Below, piece after piece: positions 45,546 through 57,278 of a stretch of 64,000 bases of DNA (its first letter is position 1; each line of letters opens with the position of its first letter). The notes below the pieces were generated by a model. It saw only the letters and a list, made by a program, of their open reading frames with translations, did not search any database and had not been told where the DNA came from. This stretch comes from Chamaecyparis obtusa (taxonomy: Eukaryota; Streptophyta; Pinopsida; Cupressales; Cupressaceae), in NCBI GenBank assembly GCA_027943335.1, contig BSBK01005143.1, positions 372,001-436,000 on the forward strand, written 5' to 3'. Both the position numbers and the translations under genes were made by a program.

Positions 45546-46517
45546 CTACAAAAACTCAACCCATTTCAAATGCCTCTGATTCAACTTTCCTTGACTATTC
45601 AAATATTGCAAGGCTTGATGATCAGTATACAAAACAAACTCCTTAGGAAGGAGATAATGTCTCCACTTCTTTAATGCCTGAACTATAGCATAAAATTTCT
45701 GATCATAAATAGGATATTTTCTCTTGGCATCATTTAACTTCTCACTGAAATAAGCAATAGGTTTACCTTCTTGGCTCATAACAGCTCCTATTGTAGTACC
45801 ACTAGCATCACAATCTACTTGAAACACCTTGTTAAAATCTGGAAGTGCTAAAATAGGTTGTTCTGTAACTTTTTGTTTCAACAATTGAAAACTCTTTTCT
45901 ACCCCATTAGTCCACTTAAACTCTTTTCTATCCCCTCTCATTGTTTCAGTCAAGGGTCCACAAATACTGCTAAAATTTCAGATAAATTTTTTGTAAAAGC
46001 TAGCTAGACCATGAAAAGATCTTACCTCAGTAGCACTCATTGGCGTAGGCCATTCAAGGATAGCCTGTACCTTCTTTGGGTCCATTTTTAGACCTTCTCC
46101 TGAAACTACAAACCCCAAATACACCAACTCTTTCTTCACAAAACTGCACTTCTTCAAATTAATCAACAATTTTTCTTCTCTCAACTTCTCAAATACCATA
46201 CGAATATGCATCATATGCTCATCCAATGTCTTACTAAAGATTAAAATATCATCTAGGTAAACAATGACAAACTTACCCAGAAATTCTTTCAGAACCTCGT
46301 TCATGAGCCGCATGAAAGTGCTCGGTGCATTGGTTAGCCCAAAAGGCATGACTAACCACTCATATAGTCCTTCCTTTGTCTTGAAGGCAGTCTTCCATTC
46401 ATCTCCTTCTCTGATCCAAATCTGGTGATATCCACTCTTCAGATCTATCTTTGAGAAATACACAGCTCTACTCAAACAGTCTATAATATCATCCATTCGT
46501 GGCAATGGAAACTTGTA
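45546..46517 (-). pseudogene. Chromovirus reverse transcriptase and RNase H
   Basis: [16 protein letters not shown] (46450), [16 protein letters not shown] (46340) and the intact catalytic [12 protein letters not shown] (46260). RNase [17 protein letters not shown] (45815), [18 protein letters not shown] (45720), [11 protein letters not shown] (45625). A TAG at 46515-46517 separates it from the preceding frame and further stops lie near 45965 and 45545. Confidence 0.88.
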
Positions 46518-47480
46518 CTAGATTATGATCTTGTCTATTGCCCTAGAATCTATACACATCCTCCATTCACCATTCTTTTTTGGTGCTAATACTGCTGGTA
46601 CAGCACAGGGACCAGGAATCTCTCGAATCAATCCTTTTTGTAACAACTCATGTACTTGTCTGTTCAACTCTTCACTTTCCGCAGGTGTCATTCTGTGTGC
46701 TGCCTTATTCGACAAAATCACTCGTGGGATCAAGTCCATCTGATGATTGATCTTCCTGACTGGTGGTAATCCATCAGGCACATTATCAGATACAATATCC
46801 TGAAACTCATTCAACAAATTTGCAACTTCTACAGGAACATCTTCTACTTCCTCTTTACCAGCTTTTGGAATTAAAGCAAAACATACATGCTCATGCCTCA
46901 TACCATCTAGGAAATTTTTTCCATCAACAAAAGTTATCCTTGCATTACCACATACCTTTTCTTCAGTCTCCTTCAATGGTTTTAGCTTATGTCGCACTCC
47001 ATCCTTTGTCAGGGAATAGGTATTCGCATGGCCATCATGTACAGCACATCTGTCAAACTGCCATGGTCTACCCAACAACATATGACATACATCCATAGAT
47101 ATGATATCACACAATACCTCATCTTGGTATCCGCCAATCTTGAACTTTACCAGGCACTGTTCACTGACCATGACATTGTGGTCATCCTGCACCCAGGCAA
47201 TCCGATATGGATGTGGGTGTTTCTATCTCTTGAGCTTCAACTTTGTCACCATCTCTTCTAACACCAAATTGTTAGTGCTTCCACTATCAATAATCACATC
47301 ACAACATTTACCTTCACACTTGCACCTGGTGCGAAATAGGCTCCTCCTTTGCTCAGGTTCATTCTCACCACTCAACAGGACTCTTCTGTTAATCAACATT
47401 TCTCCTCTTTCAGCATCTTCAGAATTTGATGATCTGGCATCTTCATCTACATATGCAACTCTAGCCTGGCCTTCATTTCT
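46518..47480 (-). pseudogene. Chromovirus protease to RT N-terminus
   Basis: Protease active site IIDSGSTNNLV near 47290, LLGRPWQFDRCAVHDGH near 47050, then the RT entry region (ALIPKAGKEEVEDV, PAVLAPKKNGEWRMCIDSRA near 46560). One stop near 47225 interrupts the protease. Confidence 0.8.
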
Positions 47481-47485
47481 CCTGT

Positions 47486-48533
47486 CTATTCTTCCTTGGC
47501 ACTGAGGACATTCAAATGCCCTATGACCTTCTTCTCCATAGTGAAAACATGTTCCACGGAAGCCACCTCTTCCAGATCCTTGTCCTCTTCCTCTTCCTCT
47601 TTGATCTCTATTATTCTGATCCTGGAAGCGATTGGAATTATTTCCTCACTGATTCTAACTGCTACTGGCCTCATCCTTCTTTTTCAGATCTTCATTTCGG
47701 CTACCATATGACCATCCACCAGATCATCCACCACGACCTCTTCCATTTTGTCTACTCTCAAACTTCTTGTTCAACTTTTCCTCTACTTTTAGGGAAAACT
47801 GGTATGCCTCTTCAATACTGTTCATTCGAACTAGATTTAGCTCCTCCTGAATGCTTGGCCTTAACCCATTAAGGTATTGGGCAACTTTCTCCTTATCAGC
47901 TTCTCCATGGCCTATTCTGATGAGAAGTCGATAGAACTCCTCTATATACTCCTGAACAGATCTTCTTGGTTGCTTCAAACTCTGCATTTTCTTCTGTAGG
48001 TCAAGCTCATAATCAACAGGAATGAACTGTCGCTTCAATTTATCTACCATCCGATCCCATCTTGTGATTTTATCTTTCCCTCTTCTATTTCACTCCAATT
48101 AAATTTCTTGCCACCAGATCTTCGCATGACCTTTCAGTCTGGCCTTCACAAATTTGACCCTATCAGGATCCTCAACATCTTCATACTCAAAATACTCCTC
48201 ACATTCATTGATCCAGTCGATCAATTCCTCTGGGTTAAGATTTTTAGAAAATGTAGGAACCTCAATCTTAGGTCTTTTCCCAATCTTGGAAATTGCCTGA
48301 AAAAGTCTTTCTTCCTCTTGGTTCACAATTTCAACTTCTCCTTCTTGATATTCTTCTTCAGCTTCATCCTCGCTTTCGTCTCTAACATTAAGATTCATTC
48401 CTCTCCGAATCTCTATTTGCAATGCTCGCACTTGTCTCTGTAGCTCTCTAACCTCAGGTGTCACAGCACCAACTCTTCCACCATGTTCTCTTCGTGGAGG
48501 CATTTTTGTGATGCGCGCTGAAACCCTAGCCAT
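47486..48533 (-). pseudogene. Chromovirus gag with altered zinc knuckle
   Basis: Likely start ATG 48533 (MARVSARITKMPPRREHGGR). Gag core: PEELIDWINECEEYFEYEDV (48230) and QEYIEEFYRLLIRIGHGEAD (47940). The zinc knuckle (47525-47570) reads CFHYGEEGHRAFEC, with Tyr in place of the second Cys of CCHC. Stops near 48098 and a frame change near 47720. Confidence 0.75.
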
Positions 48534-48591
48534 AGTCCTAGTGCAAACTGCCTCACAGTCAGTGATCTGTTTACACACTCAAGAACTCCTG

Positions 48592-48603
48592 CTTTGATAC
48601 CAC
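48592..48603 (-). other. Chromovirus primer binding site
   Basis: On the minus strand TGGTATCAAAGC follows the LTR end by one base; it differs by one base from the tRNA-iMet primer site. Confidence 0.8.
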
Positions 48604-48604
48604 T

Positions 48605-49405
48605 TGATGAAAGGTGCTCCCCTTAATACCTCAAACACATAACAGAAATAGAGAAACAACAACAATATGCAAGAACAAAAAATTGGCTTCTTATTATCTC
48701 CACAAATGTGGAATTATAAACTTTCAGAATTACAATATGCAAAGCCACATGGGCATTCCCTTACAATATTCTGTAGGAAAAAGCCTCAAACTATTACCCA
48801 GATCTACTACCCAGAACTATTCTGAACTGCCTAAGACAATAATACAGCCTTCCTTATATAGGCAATTTTTTCCACCACCTGGGAAGGTTAGAGAATTTTA
48901 GCCAATAAGGCCGACCCAAACTTAGAATTATTTTATTTTACATTTTATTACATCATAGTCAGCTCAAGATAACCTTTGAAACCCGAACAAAAATTTTGAA
49001 GAAAATTATTTTCTGCCATTTCAGGTGGCCCAACTTCCGAAGACCATAAGTCATCACTAGTTGACCCAATCGGCTATTATAACCCCATTTCAGAAACACC
49101 ACGAAGCGCTCTACAGGCTTGACCAATGCAAGCACCCGTCACCCAAATTGCTGCCAATACCAAAAATCTTCAATATCTTCCAATATACACTTGATCTGGC
49201 AATGAAACTTTACTGGAAGACTTATATGACCAAAATGAACCTCCAAGAAAGAAATCAAATCATTCTGAGCACATATGAAAATTACAAAAAATAGTAACTT
49301 TCCATAAATAGCAGCTCTGCACAAAATAGCCCTTATTAAAAAAATAGAAATATTTTTTTTTGGGTGATGCAAGATTGCTCTTACACCTAGGATGCTCCTG
49401 CATCA
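48605..49405 (-). repeat. Chromovirus LTR, 801 bp (5' LTR in element orientation)
   Basis: TGATGAAAGGTGCTCC...GGATGCTCCTGCATCA. Same as 43097-43956 apart from scattered substitutions and the 58-60 bp gap after 49147. Confidence 0.88.
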
Positions 49406-49410
49406 TCCCA

Positions 49411-50643
49411 CCCAATCAGCCTACCAACTCACTTCCAAATTTTGAAGCCTTTCATCCTAGAAAAAGTATACTTGGACCAAATTTGAATACTAGTCAAGTT
49501 CCCCTTGTAGTTAATGGTACAATGGGGACTGTACCTTGTCAAAATGTTGTAGCAACCTCGCTGATCCAACCAAATATCCAAAGGAGACCAGTTCATTTGG
49601 ATAGATATAGACCTTTATTTTTTCACGGTATTCCTGGTCAACCCAATGCTATCCCTAATGAGATTAGAAAGAAAATCCCATTATTTATTGAAAATAATGT
49701 GGTTACCTATGAAGAGCACCTGAAATTTTTCATAGATAAAGTTAATGATTATGAGAGTAAGCACGAAGATGTTATAATGAAACTTTTTGTTCAATCATTG
49801 GTTGAAGATGCTAGAGACTGGTACCGAGGTTTTCTTGAGAATAGTATTGCATCATGGGATGAGTTTGTTAGATATTTCAAGGAGCAATATGCCAAACATG
49901 TGAATTCAAGTTACATTCTCAATGAGTTCAACAATATCAAAAAGCATTACAATGAGAGCATGTTAGAATTTAATAGCAAATTCCAAAAGGCTATGTACAA
50001 ATTGTTCCAATTATTAAGGTTGGATGATGCAGTCTACCTGACCACTTATTTCAATTCTATGGATGGTAAAATGTCTTATCTCTTGAGAGATAAGAACCCC
50101 CGTACCCTTAGGGATGCATTTAAATTAGCCATCAATATTGAAAGCAACCGAAAGGCATCTGGTCATATGTATAAGAGGGATGAGGGTAGGTTGTGGAAGG
50201 AAACTAGGTCACAATCTACAAGGCCATCCAAAGAGGATGATAAAGTGGATAAAGGATTTGGTGTTACCAAAGACTTCCCAAAAAAGTTTGATAAGGGTGG
50301 CAAGAACTTTTAGGACACAAGACCACCTTATCAGAGGTAGGACAGAGCCCCTAACTTATGAGATATGCCTTACAAGACTAATTGGAAAGATGGGAGGCCT
50401 GTTCCTGAAAATAATGAACCCCAAAAGGGAAGAGATACACCAGATTCTTTGAAGAAAAGTAAAACACATAATGTGGAGAATACCCCTTGGTGTGTGGCAT
50501 GTAACATGCCCCATTCACCATTTCAATGTGTTGTGGCTCAGGCCTTGGGAAAAGAGGCCAATAATTCATATGCAGGAGATTATGAAGAATTTGAAAAGCC
50601 TACTATTAACATGTTTACTACTAAAGTAATGGGGGATTTTTGA
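49411..50643 (+). pseudogene. Gag core and knuckle of the Tat-like element
   Basis: Resumes the gag frame. Core motifs: DVIMKLFVQSLVEDARDWYR (49770), SWDEFVRYFKEQYAKH (49855), NSKFQKAMYKLFQL (49975). Near 50490 WCVACNMPHSPFQC is a variant knuckle (three instead of four residues between the second Cys and His). Stops at 50311, 50338 and 50359; end TGA 50641-50643. Confidence 0.8.
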
Positions 50644-51227
50644 TCTTCAAAGGATGAAGAGATTTGTCCTGATATTGATCATAAAAGGAGGTTTCTCTCA
50701 GATTATGAACAACAAATATTTACTCACTCAGATCATGATGAGTCTGATAATGAAAATTGCAATGCTCATATGGTTGAATCAGGGTCAGATGAGAAACAGT
50801 GGAGAAAACCCAGTGATGAGGAAATTAGAACCCTAACTATGGCTACCATAACTCAAGCCAAATATTCTCACAACTTGAGAAATAGAAAGGTGGATATGAT
50901 CAAGGAGTCCCTACGTTAGTTTTTGTTAAGGAAATCCTTCAAAATAATGATTCCCCAAAGCCCAATGTTGTAAATAACAAGAATAAGGGACTTGTAACTG
51001 AGAAAAGGAGTGAGGATGTTCTTGTTGACAAGGTTAAAAGGAAGGTTGGTAGGCAAAAGGATTATCCTGATATTTTTTCTGATCCCCCTACCTTTGATAT
51101 GAGGCATGCCCTATCCCAAATGAAGGTTTCCATCCCTTTATTGGAAATGTTGAAAATTGAGGAGCATAAGATAGTGGCCTTGGCTCTCATAAGTGAACAA
51201 GGGATAGCTCATGTCATGTAGGAGAAG
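50644..51227 (+). pseudogene. Gag-protease linker of the Tat-like element
   Basis: Short open pieces rich in Asp, Glu, Asn and Lys between gag and protease, broken by stops (50918, 51220). No domain recognised. Confidence 0.4.
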
Positions 51228-51840
51228 GTGAATTCAGTAGAAGGGCCTATTTCAATTGATAACATCTCTAATGTGTGTGTTGGAACCATTGTGACACAAG
51301 AGCCTTCCTCTATTGACCCTTTCTATGTGACACTAATTGTGAATAATTTTCTATTAAAGAATTGTATGATTGACTCTGGTGCTGCTACAACTGTAATGCC
51401 CTATCATGTAATGAAAGAATTAGGATTGCAAGTTGACACATCTAATGGAAGGTGTTATGCTATGGATAACAGGGTAGTACCTATTGTATGAACCCTAATT
51501 GGAATTGAAGTAAATATTGATGTATTCCCAGAGGCCACATACAAGATGGATGTCATTTTTGTTGATACAAAACCCCATTATGGCATGCTACTATCAAGGA
51601 AATGGACTATAGTAGTAGGTGGAAAATTGTAATTGGATTTTTCATATGCTACTATCCCAGTCAATGGGACTGAGGTAAAATTGTATAGGGAGCCCCATTC
51701 CTCAGTCATGGTTGAAATGGTTGCACTAGATGATTTGAACTGCTTTGTAGATATTGACATGAATAATTTCAAGATTGAAGAGATAGTACCTCAGATGAAA
51801 AACACAAATCCAATAGTTGATGAGTTAGTATTGCAGCAAA
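51228..51840 (+). pseudogene. Aspartic protease of the Tat-like element
   Basis: Active site CMIDSGAATTVMPYHVMKEL at about 51364, followed by YGMLLSRKWT near 51580, the position of the usual LLGRPWL flap motif. Stops at 51489 and 51630. Confidence 0.75.
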
Positions 51841-52196
51841 ACGGACTTTGGCAAATGTTTTTTGATGGTGGATGCTCCAAGGAAGGATCAAGAGCTGGTG
51901 TTGTTTTTATTTCCCTATCAAGTATTACTTTCAAGTACTCTTTCCTATTGACCTTTGAATGCACTAATAATACTGCTGAGTATGAGGCACTGATATTGGG
52001 ATTAGATGTTTCTATAAAGCATGGTATCAAATTTCTAAAGGTCCATGGTGATTCCCAATTAGTTATAGCTCAAGTAAGATCTAAATATGCTACCAAGGAT
52101 GAGAGACTGAAATTGTACAAACATGTTGTCTGGGATTCAATCTACTTTGGGTAGAAAGTTCTAATAATATCATGGCAGATTTTCTTGCCAATGTTT
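51815..52196 (+). pseudogene. Archaeal-type RNase H placed before RT
   Basis: Contains the four catalytic acids of an RNase H1/aRNH fold: D in WQMFFDGGCSKEGSRAG (51850), E in TNNTAEYEALILGL (51970), D in VHGDSQLVIAQV (52045) and D in NNIMADFLANV (52160, one frame off because of an indel near 52130). A second RNase H of this sort is known in plant Tat elements. Here it lies between protease and RT; the ordinary gypsy RNase H follows RT at 53530-53990. Confidence 0.75.
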
Positions 52197-52423
52197 CTTT
52201 AAAAAATGATGATATTTCCCTTACTAGTGTCTCTATGATGGAAGTCAAAAGTACCCCTGCAGTGCCTGACAATGTGTATAATTGGAAAGTATTTGAGGAT
52301 GATTTTGATATCTTAAGGTTTCTTCAAGGTCTAGATCAATATGATGGGCAACAAATAGATTTTAATGAAGCCCAACATTATGTTGAAGGAGAAGAATGTA
52401 TTATGGGAAATGAGATAGTGTAA

Positions 52424-53526
52424 CTACCTTAAAACCATATACCAAAGGGGTTAGTGGAGTTAGAAGGGATGTTTAAAATAAATGATGGGTACTTGTCTCA
52501 AAAGTCTAACACTAAAATGGAGGACTTACAAGAAATAAATTTAGGTTTAGAAACATCCCCTCAAATAGTCTATATTAGGAAAAGGTTGAGTAGGGAGGTT
52601 AGAGGAAATTTGATAAGATTGTTAAAAAGCACAAGCATGTTTTTGCTTGGTCATATGATGATCTCAAGGGTTATAAAGAAGACCTATTTCAACATGAAAT
52701 TCCACTCAAGGAAGATACTAAGCCTTTTAGACAAAAACAAAGACCTATCAATCCCTTGCTATCCACAAAGACGCAGGCTAAATTGACAAAATTGAGAGAT
52801 GTTGGTATCATTGAACCTATTAGGCATTCCACATGGGTCTCAAATCTTGTGCCAGTGAGAAAGAAGAATGGTGACATAAGACGTTGTGTTGATTTTAGGA
52901 ATTTGAATGTAGCTTCATTAAAAGATAATTATGGACTACCAAATATGGAAGCCATGCTGCATAGGGTAATCGGTTGTGAACTTTTATCAATGATGGATGG
53001 TTTCTCAAGTTATAATCAAGTGCTGGTTAAGGAATCATAGCAGTTTAAAACAACATTTACAACCCCATGGGGAACCTATGTGTATGTGCACATGCCTTTT
53101 GGTTTAAAAAATGTAGGAGCTAATTTTCAAAGGAAAATGGATGTTGCTTTCAAGGAATTGATTGATGTTCTTATGGTTGTGTACTAAGATGATCTAACTG
53201 CTTATTCAAAAAGGGTTGAGGATCATTGCAGTCATTTGCAAAAGGTCATTGTTAAAGCTCTAGAATTTGGTGTCTCTTTAAATCCAAAAAAATGTCAATT
53301 TGCTGTGACATAGGGGAAGTTACTTGGACATATAGTGTCAAAGGAAGGAGTCAGGATTGACCCTGAAAGAGTAGAGGCAATCAGGAAGGTACCTTCACCT
53401 AAGAATATAAAGGGTGTGCAATCTTTCTTAGGGAAAATTAATTTTGTTAGGAGATTCATTGCTAATTTTGCAAATATGGTTAAGCCTATAGTCAAACTCC
53501 TGAAGAAAGATGTAAAGTTTAATTAG
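52424..53526 (+). pseudogene. Reverse transcriptase of the Tat-like element
   Basis: Motifs: LRDVGIIEPIRHSTWVSNLV (52790), DIRRCVDFRNLN (52870), LLSMMDGFSSYNQVLV (52980), TPWGTYVYVHMPFGLKN (53060) and the catalytic YxDD region at 53185, where a stop occupies the x (VVY-stop-DDL). LGHIVSKEGVRIDPERVEAI at 53325. Frame change near 52760. Confidence 0.85.
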
Positions 53527-54110
53527 GATAGTGAGACTCAACAAGCTTTTGAAAAAATTAAGCAAGCAATCCAAGAAGCCCCTATCTTAATCTCACCTGA
53601 TTATTCAAAACCATTTTCTTTGTTCTCCTTTGCCACTTTTCATACTATTGTAGTTGTCATACTACAAAAGGATAAAGAAGGATTTGAGCATCCCATAGCC
53701 TTTTTTAGCAAGTCATTGTAGTCTGCTGAATTGAATTATGAGTTAATGGAAAAACAAGCATACATGCTAGTCAAGGTAGTTAAAGCTTTTAGACCTTATC
53801 TTGTTTGTGCCAAGGTTAATGCATATGTACCTCATGCAGCAATGAAAGATATTTTGGTGCAAAGTGAGGTCACAAGGAAAAGGTGCAAGTGGATCAATAG
53901 AATTCAAGAGTTTGATCTTGAGCTCCACATTACCAAATTGGTGAGAGGTTTGGGACTTGTAAAACTAATGATCAAGGAAGACATGGATCTCATACAAATG
54001 AATAGTGTTGTTGTTAATGAAGATATAGTCACTAGCATTGAAATGCAACCATGGTACAAAGATATTGTTTATTTTATCAAATATGCTAAATGTCCATAGG
54101 AGTTGAATGA
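53527..54110 (+). pseudogene. Gypsy RNase H of the Tat-like element
   Basis: APILISPDYSKPFSLFSFAT (53578), HPIAFFSKSL (53693), LNYELMEKQAYMLVKVVKAF (53735) and KWINRIQEFDLELH (53890) give the standard Ty3 RNase H order after RT; the first catalytic Asp of the usual DAS motif is not obvious, so this domain may be inactive. Confidence 0.65.
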
Positions 54111-55258
54111 TAATTAGAGGAGAAGTTTGAGATTGCAGGCCTAGAGGTATGCAATAATATAGGGTGATTTGTATTGGAAAGACAATGATTGGATTCTATT
54201 ATTTTGTTTGGACAAACACCAATCAGAAAATTTATTGAAAGAAATGCACTCTGGGTTGTGTGGACATCATTCTACTCGGTCCATAGTTCATAAGATTTTA
54301 AGGGCAAGATACTATTGGCCTATATTGTTCAAAGATACTCACTCTTTTGTTAGAAAGTGCGAGCCATGTCAAAGGTTTTCCAAGAAAATAAAAATTTTAG
54401 GTGCTTTGTTGTTGAACCCTGTGGTTGCAGAAGCCCCTTTTGCTATGTGGGGTATGGACTTTATTGGGGAATTTTTTGAGAAATCTAGTGGGGGGCATAG
54501 TTGGATTCTAGTTGCTATAGATTACTTTACTAAATGGATTGAAGCAATTCCAACTAAAAAGGCAACCAGTGCTATTGTAATTGAGTTCTTGATGAACAAT
54601 CTAATCACTAGATTTGGTGTTCCTATTAAATTGGTTGTAGATAATGCCATGAGTTTCAGATCTTAGGAGATTATTGATTTTTGTTCAAAAATGGGAATAA
54701 TTTTGTTTTATTCATCCCCTTACCACCCACAAGCAAAGGGGTAGGAAAAATCTAGTAATAAGAGTATCCTACAAATTTTGAAGAAAACTCTAGAAAAGAA
54801 CAAAAGGAGTTGGCATGTAAAGTTTAAACTAGCATTGTGGGCTGATAGGATTGCTAAGAAAAGAGCTATAGAGAAGTCCCCTTTTGGGATGGTATATGGT
54901 GTGAAATCAAGATTACCAATAAACAACTTCTTACCAATATACAAATTCATACAGGAAAAAGGTATGGAAATTAGTGATCCATTGCAAGATAGAATGATTT
55001 AGTTGGTTGAACTGGATGATATCATAAGGGAAGGACAAAAGGAAAATGTGAAGTTGCAACAAAAAATGAAATATCTTTTTGATAAAAGACCAACTTTGAG
55101 AAAATTTTAGCCAGGTGACATGGTTCTTCAATGGAATGCTAGGGCTGAAGACAAAGGGAAACAAAAAAAATTTGAGTCTTTGTGGATGGGACCTTTTGTC
55201 ATTCATCAAACACATGGAAAAGATTCATATGTTCTACAAAATTTGGATGGTGCAGAAT
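54111..55258 (+). pseudogene. Integrase of the Tat-like element
   Basis: Zinc-binding H-H-C-C: HSGLCGHHSTRSIVHKIL (54250) and CEPCQRF (54360). Catalytic D, D, E: WGMDFIGEFF (54450), LVVDNAMSFRS (54630), and E in the QAKG-stop-EKSSNKS segment (54735). The C-terminal GPFVIHQTHGKDSYVL (55190) follows and there is no chromodomain. Stops at 54664, 54742, 55001, 55108 and 55258. Confidence 0.85.
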
Positions 55259-57278
55259 AGGAATTGCCAGTGCATGGACAGTTCCTAAATTTTTTCTTCA
55301 GTTAGTTCTTTCTCCTTTTCCATGCACAGTATATATGTATATATGTGTAGGTGTGTTGGTTTTGTGGTGTGTTTGTTTCCTATTTTAGGTTAGGGTTTTG
55401 TGGTCTGCCTCCTAGAGATTCATAAGTTCTTGCTTTGACCTTACACTTAAGAATCCTTAGATAGAGCCAATGTTGGTCTTTTTTCATGTTTTGTGACATT
55501 TTCAGTTTCAAGTCATGGTTTAATCCTTCTGAAAGTTTAATTTATGGGGTTTAGGTTTTCAAAAATCCATCAATTTTGTTATAACCAAGCCTAAAAACCC
55601 TTACCCTAGGTTTTTCCCTTTTGAGAAAATCTTGCCTTTTCATGTAAACCCTTAAGTTGCCCTAATCCTTATATTTCATTGTTACTTTTTGGCCACTTAA
55701 GTGTTTTGATTATGCATGTGATTATTCCCATCAAGTGTTCGCTAAATTGCGTAGTATTGTTTTATGTCTTTGAGTTATCCAGCAAACTGGCGAATGAGTA
55801 AAACTTGTGTTGTATGTTTTCTTTAGTGGCTAAGTCTCCAAGTTGTTCAATGGTTACCTCAACCTTTGCATGAACTAGTGAGTATGTATTCTCCTATTCA
55901 CTTATTTCCTGGTGGTTTTTGGTTAACTTCTAGCAACCTGGTGTGGTGGTGTTCTCTCATTCTCAGAATCAGGTAGTTAAGAATTGTATTATCTAGCGAT
56001 CTGGCTAGGACCATTGATAATCCTTATGATCAACGGTTATGTTTTAATTTCAAAGTATTTGGGTCCTACATAGATTGATTTGATGATTCGGTGACTGTTT
56101 TATAAGTTCTATGTGCTCTAAGTTTGGTGGCTCTGATAGTTTGGTTTAAAAGATTGGACAAAAGTGGTTTTCCCTGTTGTTCACTTGATCTTGAAATAAG
56201 TTGGCAAGGTTCTAAATCTTCTAGTGATCTAGCGAATGAAGAGGTCGTGCATTCTCTTAAAAGGTTGGTTATGATGAAAATCATTTAGCGAATGGGTGAA
56301 TCAAGCAATCAAGTAAGTTTTAACCCTTTTTTCACTAAGTCTCATAATCAAAAGATGATTTTCTTATAGTCTCAACGAATTAGTGATGGTCGTCGATTGA
56401 GGTCACGATCAACGATTGAATTGAAGTCTTAGTTTGAAATAGGCAATTGGGAAAGAATTCAGTGACTTAGAGAGTAAGCTTATTTTCTAGTTCTCCTATT
56501 AAACATTTAGTTAAGGCTTCCATTTAGAGAAAAAGCTTACCTTCGGTCACCAAGTCTCAGAATAAATTAGCAGTGAACTGAAACATTCAGTGAGTAAGCG
56601 AAGCCTTCAGTCGCTAATTCTCCAAATTGTGACCATGGTTTGTTGCTCAGGAAAGGTTTTCTTTGTTCACTAGTTTGCTGAATGGAGGAATAATTAAGAA
56701 TTTGGATTAGCGAATAAGCGAAGCCTTCAGTCACTAATTCTCTAAATATGAGCTAGGGTTATCTTTTCACTCAGCGAATAAGCGAGAACCTTTAGTTGGT
56801 AATTCTATAAAACGGGCTTATTTAAAGAAAATAATAAAGAAAGGTTAAAGGTCATTTCCATGTCGATAATGTACACTATCGAGCTGGAGAAAAGGTAGTT
56901 GGCCATCCAATCAGTTTTAAAGGAGCAGTTTATCACGTAAGTAGGGTGATAGAGTACCAAACCATAATCATTGCCTTTTTGTATTGTTTTTGAATTTTTA
57001 AGTCTATCTGTCAACATCCCTGCAATGGCTAGCACTGATTTGAAAATTGGTGATGTGTGAATTGAATGTGGAAGTAATTGGAGGTAGATTTGCAATAATT
57101 TTGGCAATTTTAAACATTTCAATTTGCATCAATAAATGGGCTAAACTCATTGTTTTCTATGTTCAAAGTCATTTGAAGAGAATTGTGTTTTCTAGAGTAA
57201 CCTTTGAGTGCCAAGCAAATCAAGTTTTTAGAATTGAGAGCAATTGTGTAGAAAAGAATGATTCAATGAGAGCTGAGC
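55259..57278 (+). other. Spacer between integrase and extra ORF, with degenerate repeats
   Basis: No long ORF. From about 55790 to 56820 a motif of the form AGCGAATAAGCGAAGCCTTC recurs imperfectly (clear copies near 56590, 56708 and 56775), often followed by AGTCACTAATTCTC. Tandem arrays in this position are known in Tat-lineage elements. The same motif and the stretch around TTGTTACTTTTTGG (55678) reappear in 62891-64000. Confidence 0.6.

Larger units (their letters stand above)
43097..49405 (-). mobile_element. Ty3/gypsy chromovirus, complete with both LTRs, 6,309 bp
   Basis: LTRs 43097-43956 and 48605-49405, flanked by TCCCA on both sides (43092-43096 and 49406-49410), the 5-bp target duplication. 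Minus-strand order from the right: primer site, gag with zinc knuckle, protease, RT, RNase H, integrase, chromodomain. The LTRs are nearly identical except for one 58-60 bp indel, so this is one of the youngest insertions here. Coding frames are nevertheless broken by several stops. Confidence 0.92.

Noticed and set aside
46763..47505. Plus-strand ORFs opposite the chromovirus
   Set aside because: They are antisense shadows of protease and RT frames that show conserved motifs on the minus strand.
48108..48443. Membrane-like plus ORF rich in Phe and Leu
   Set aside because: Antisense of the acidic, Glu-rich gag region; hydrophobic composition is a by-product of complementing GAA and GAG codons.
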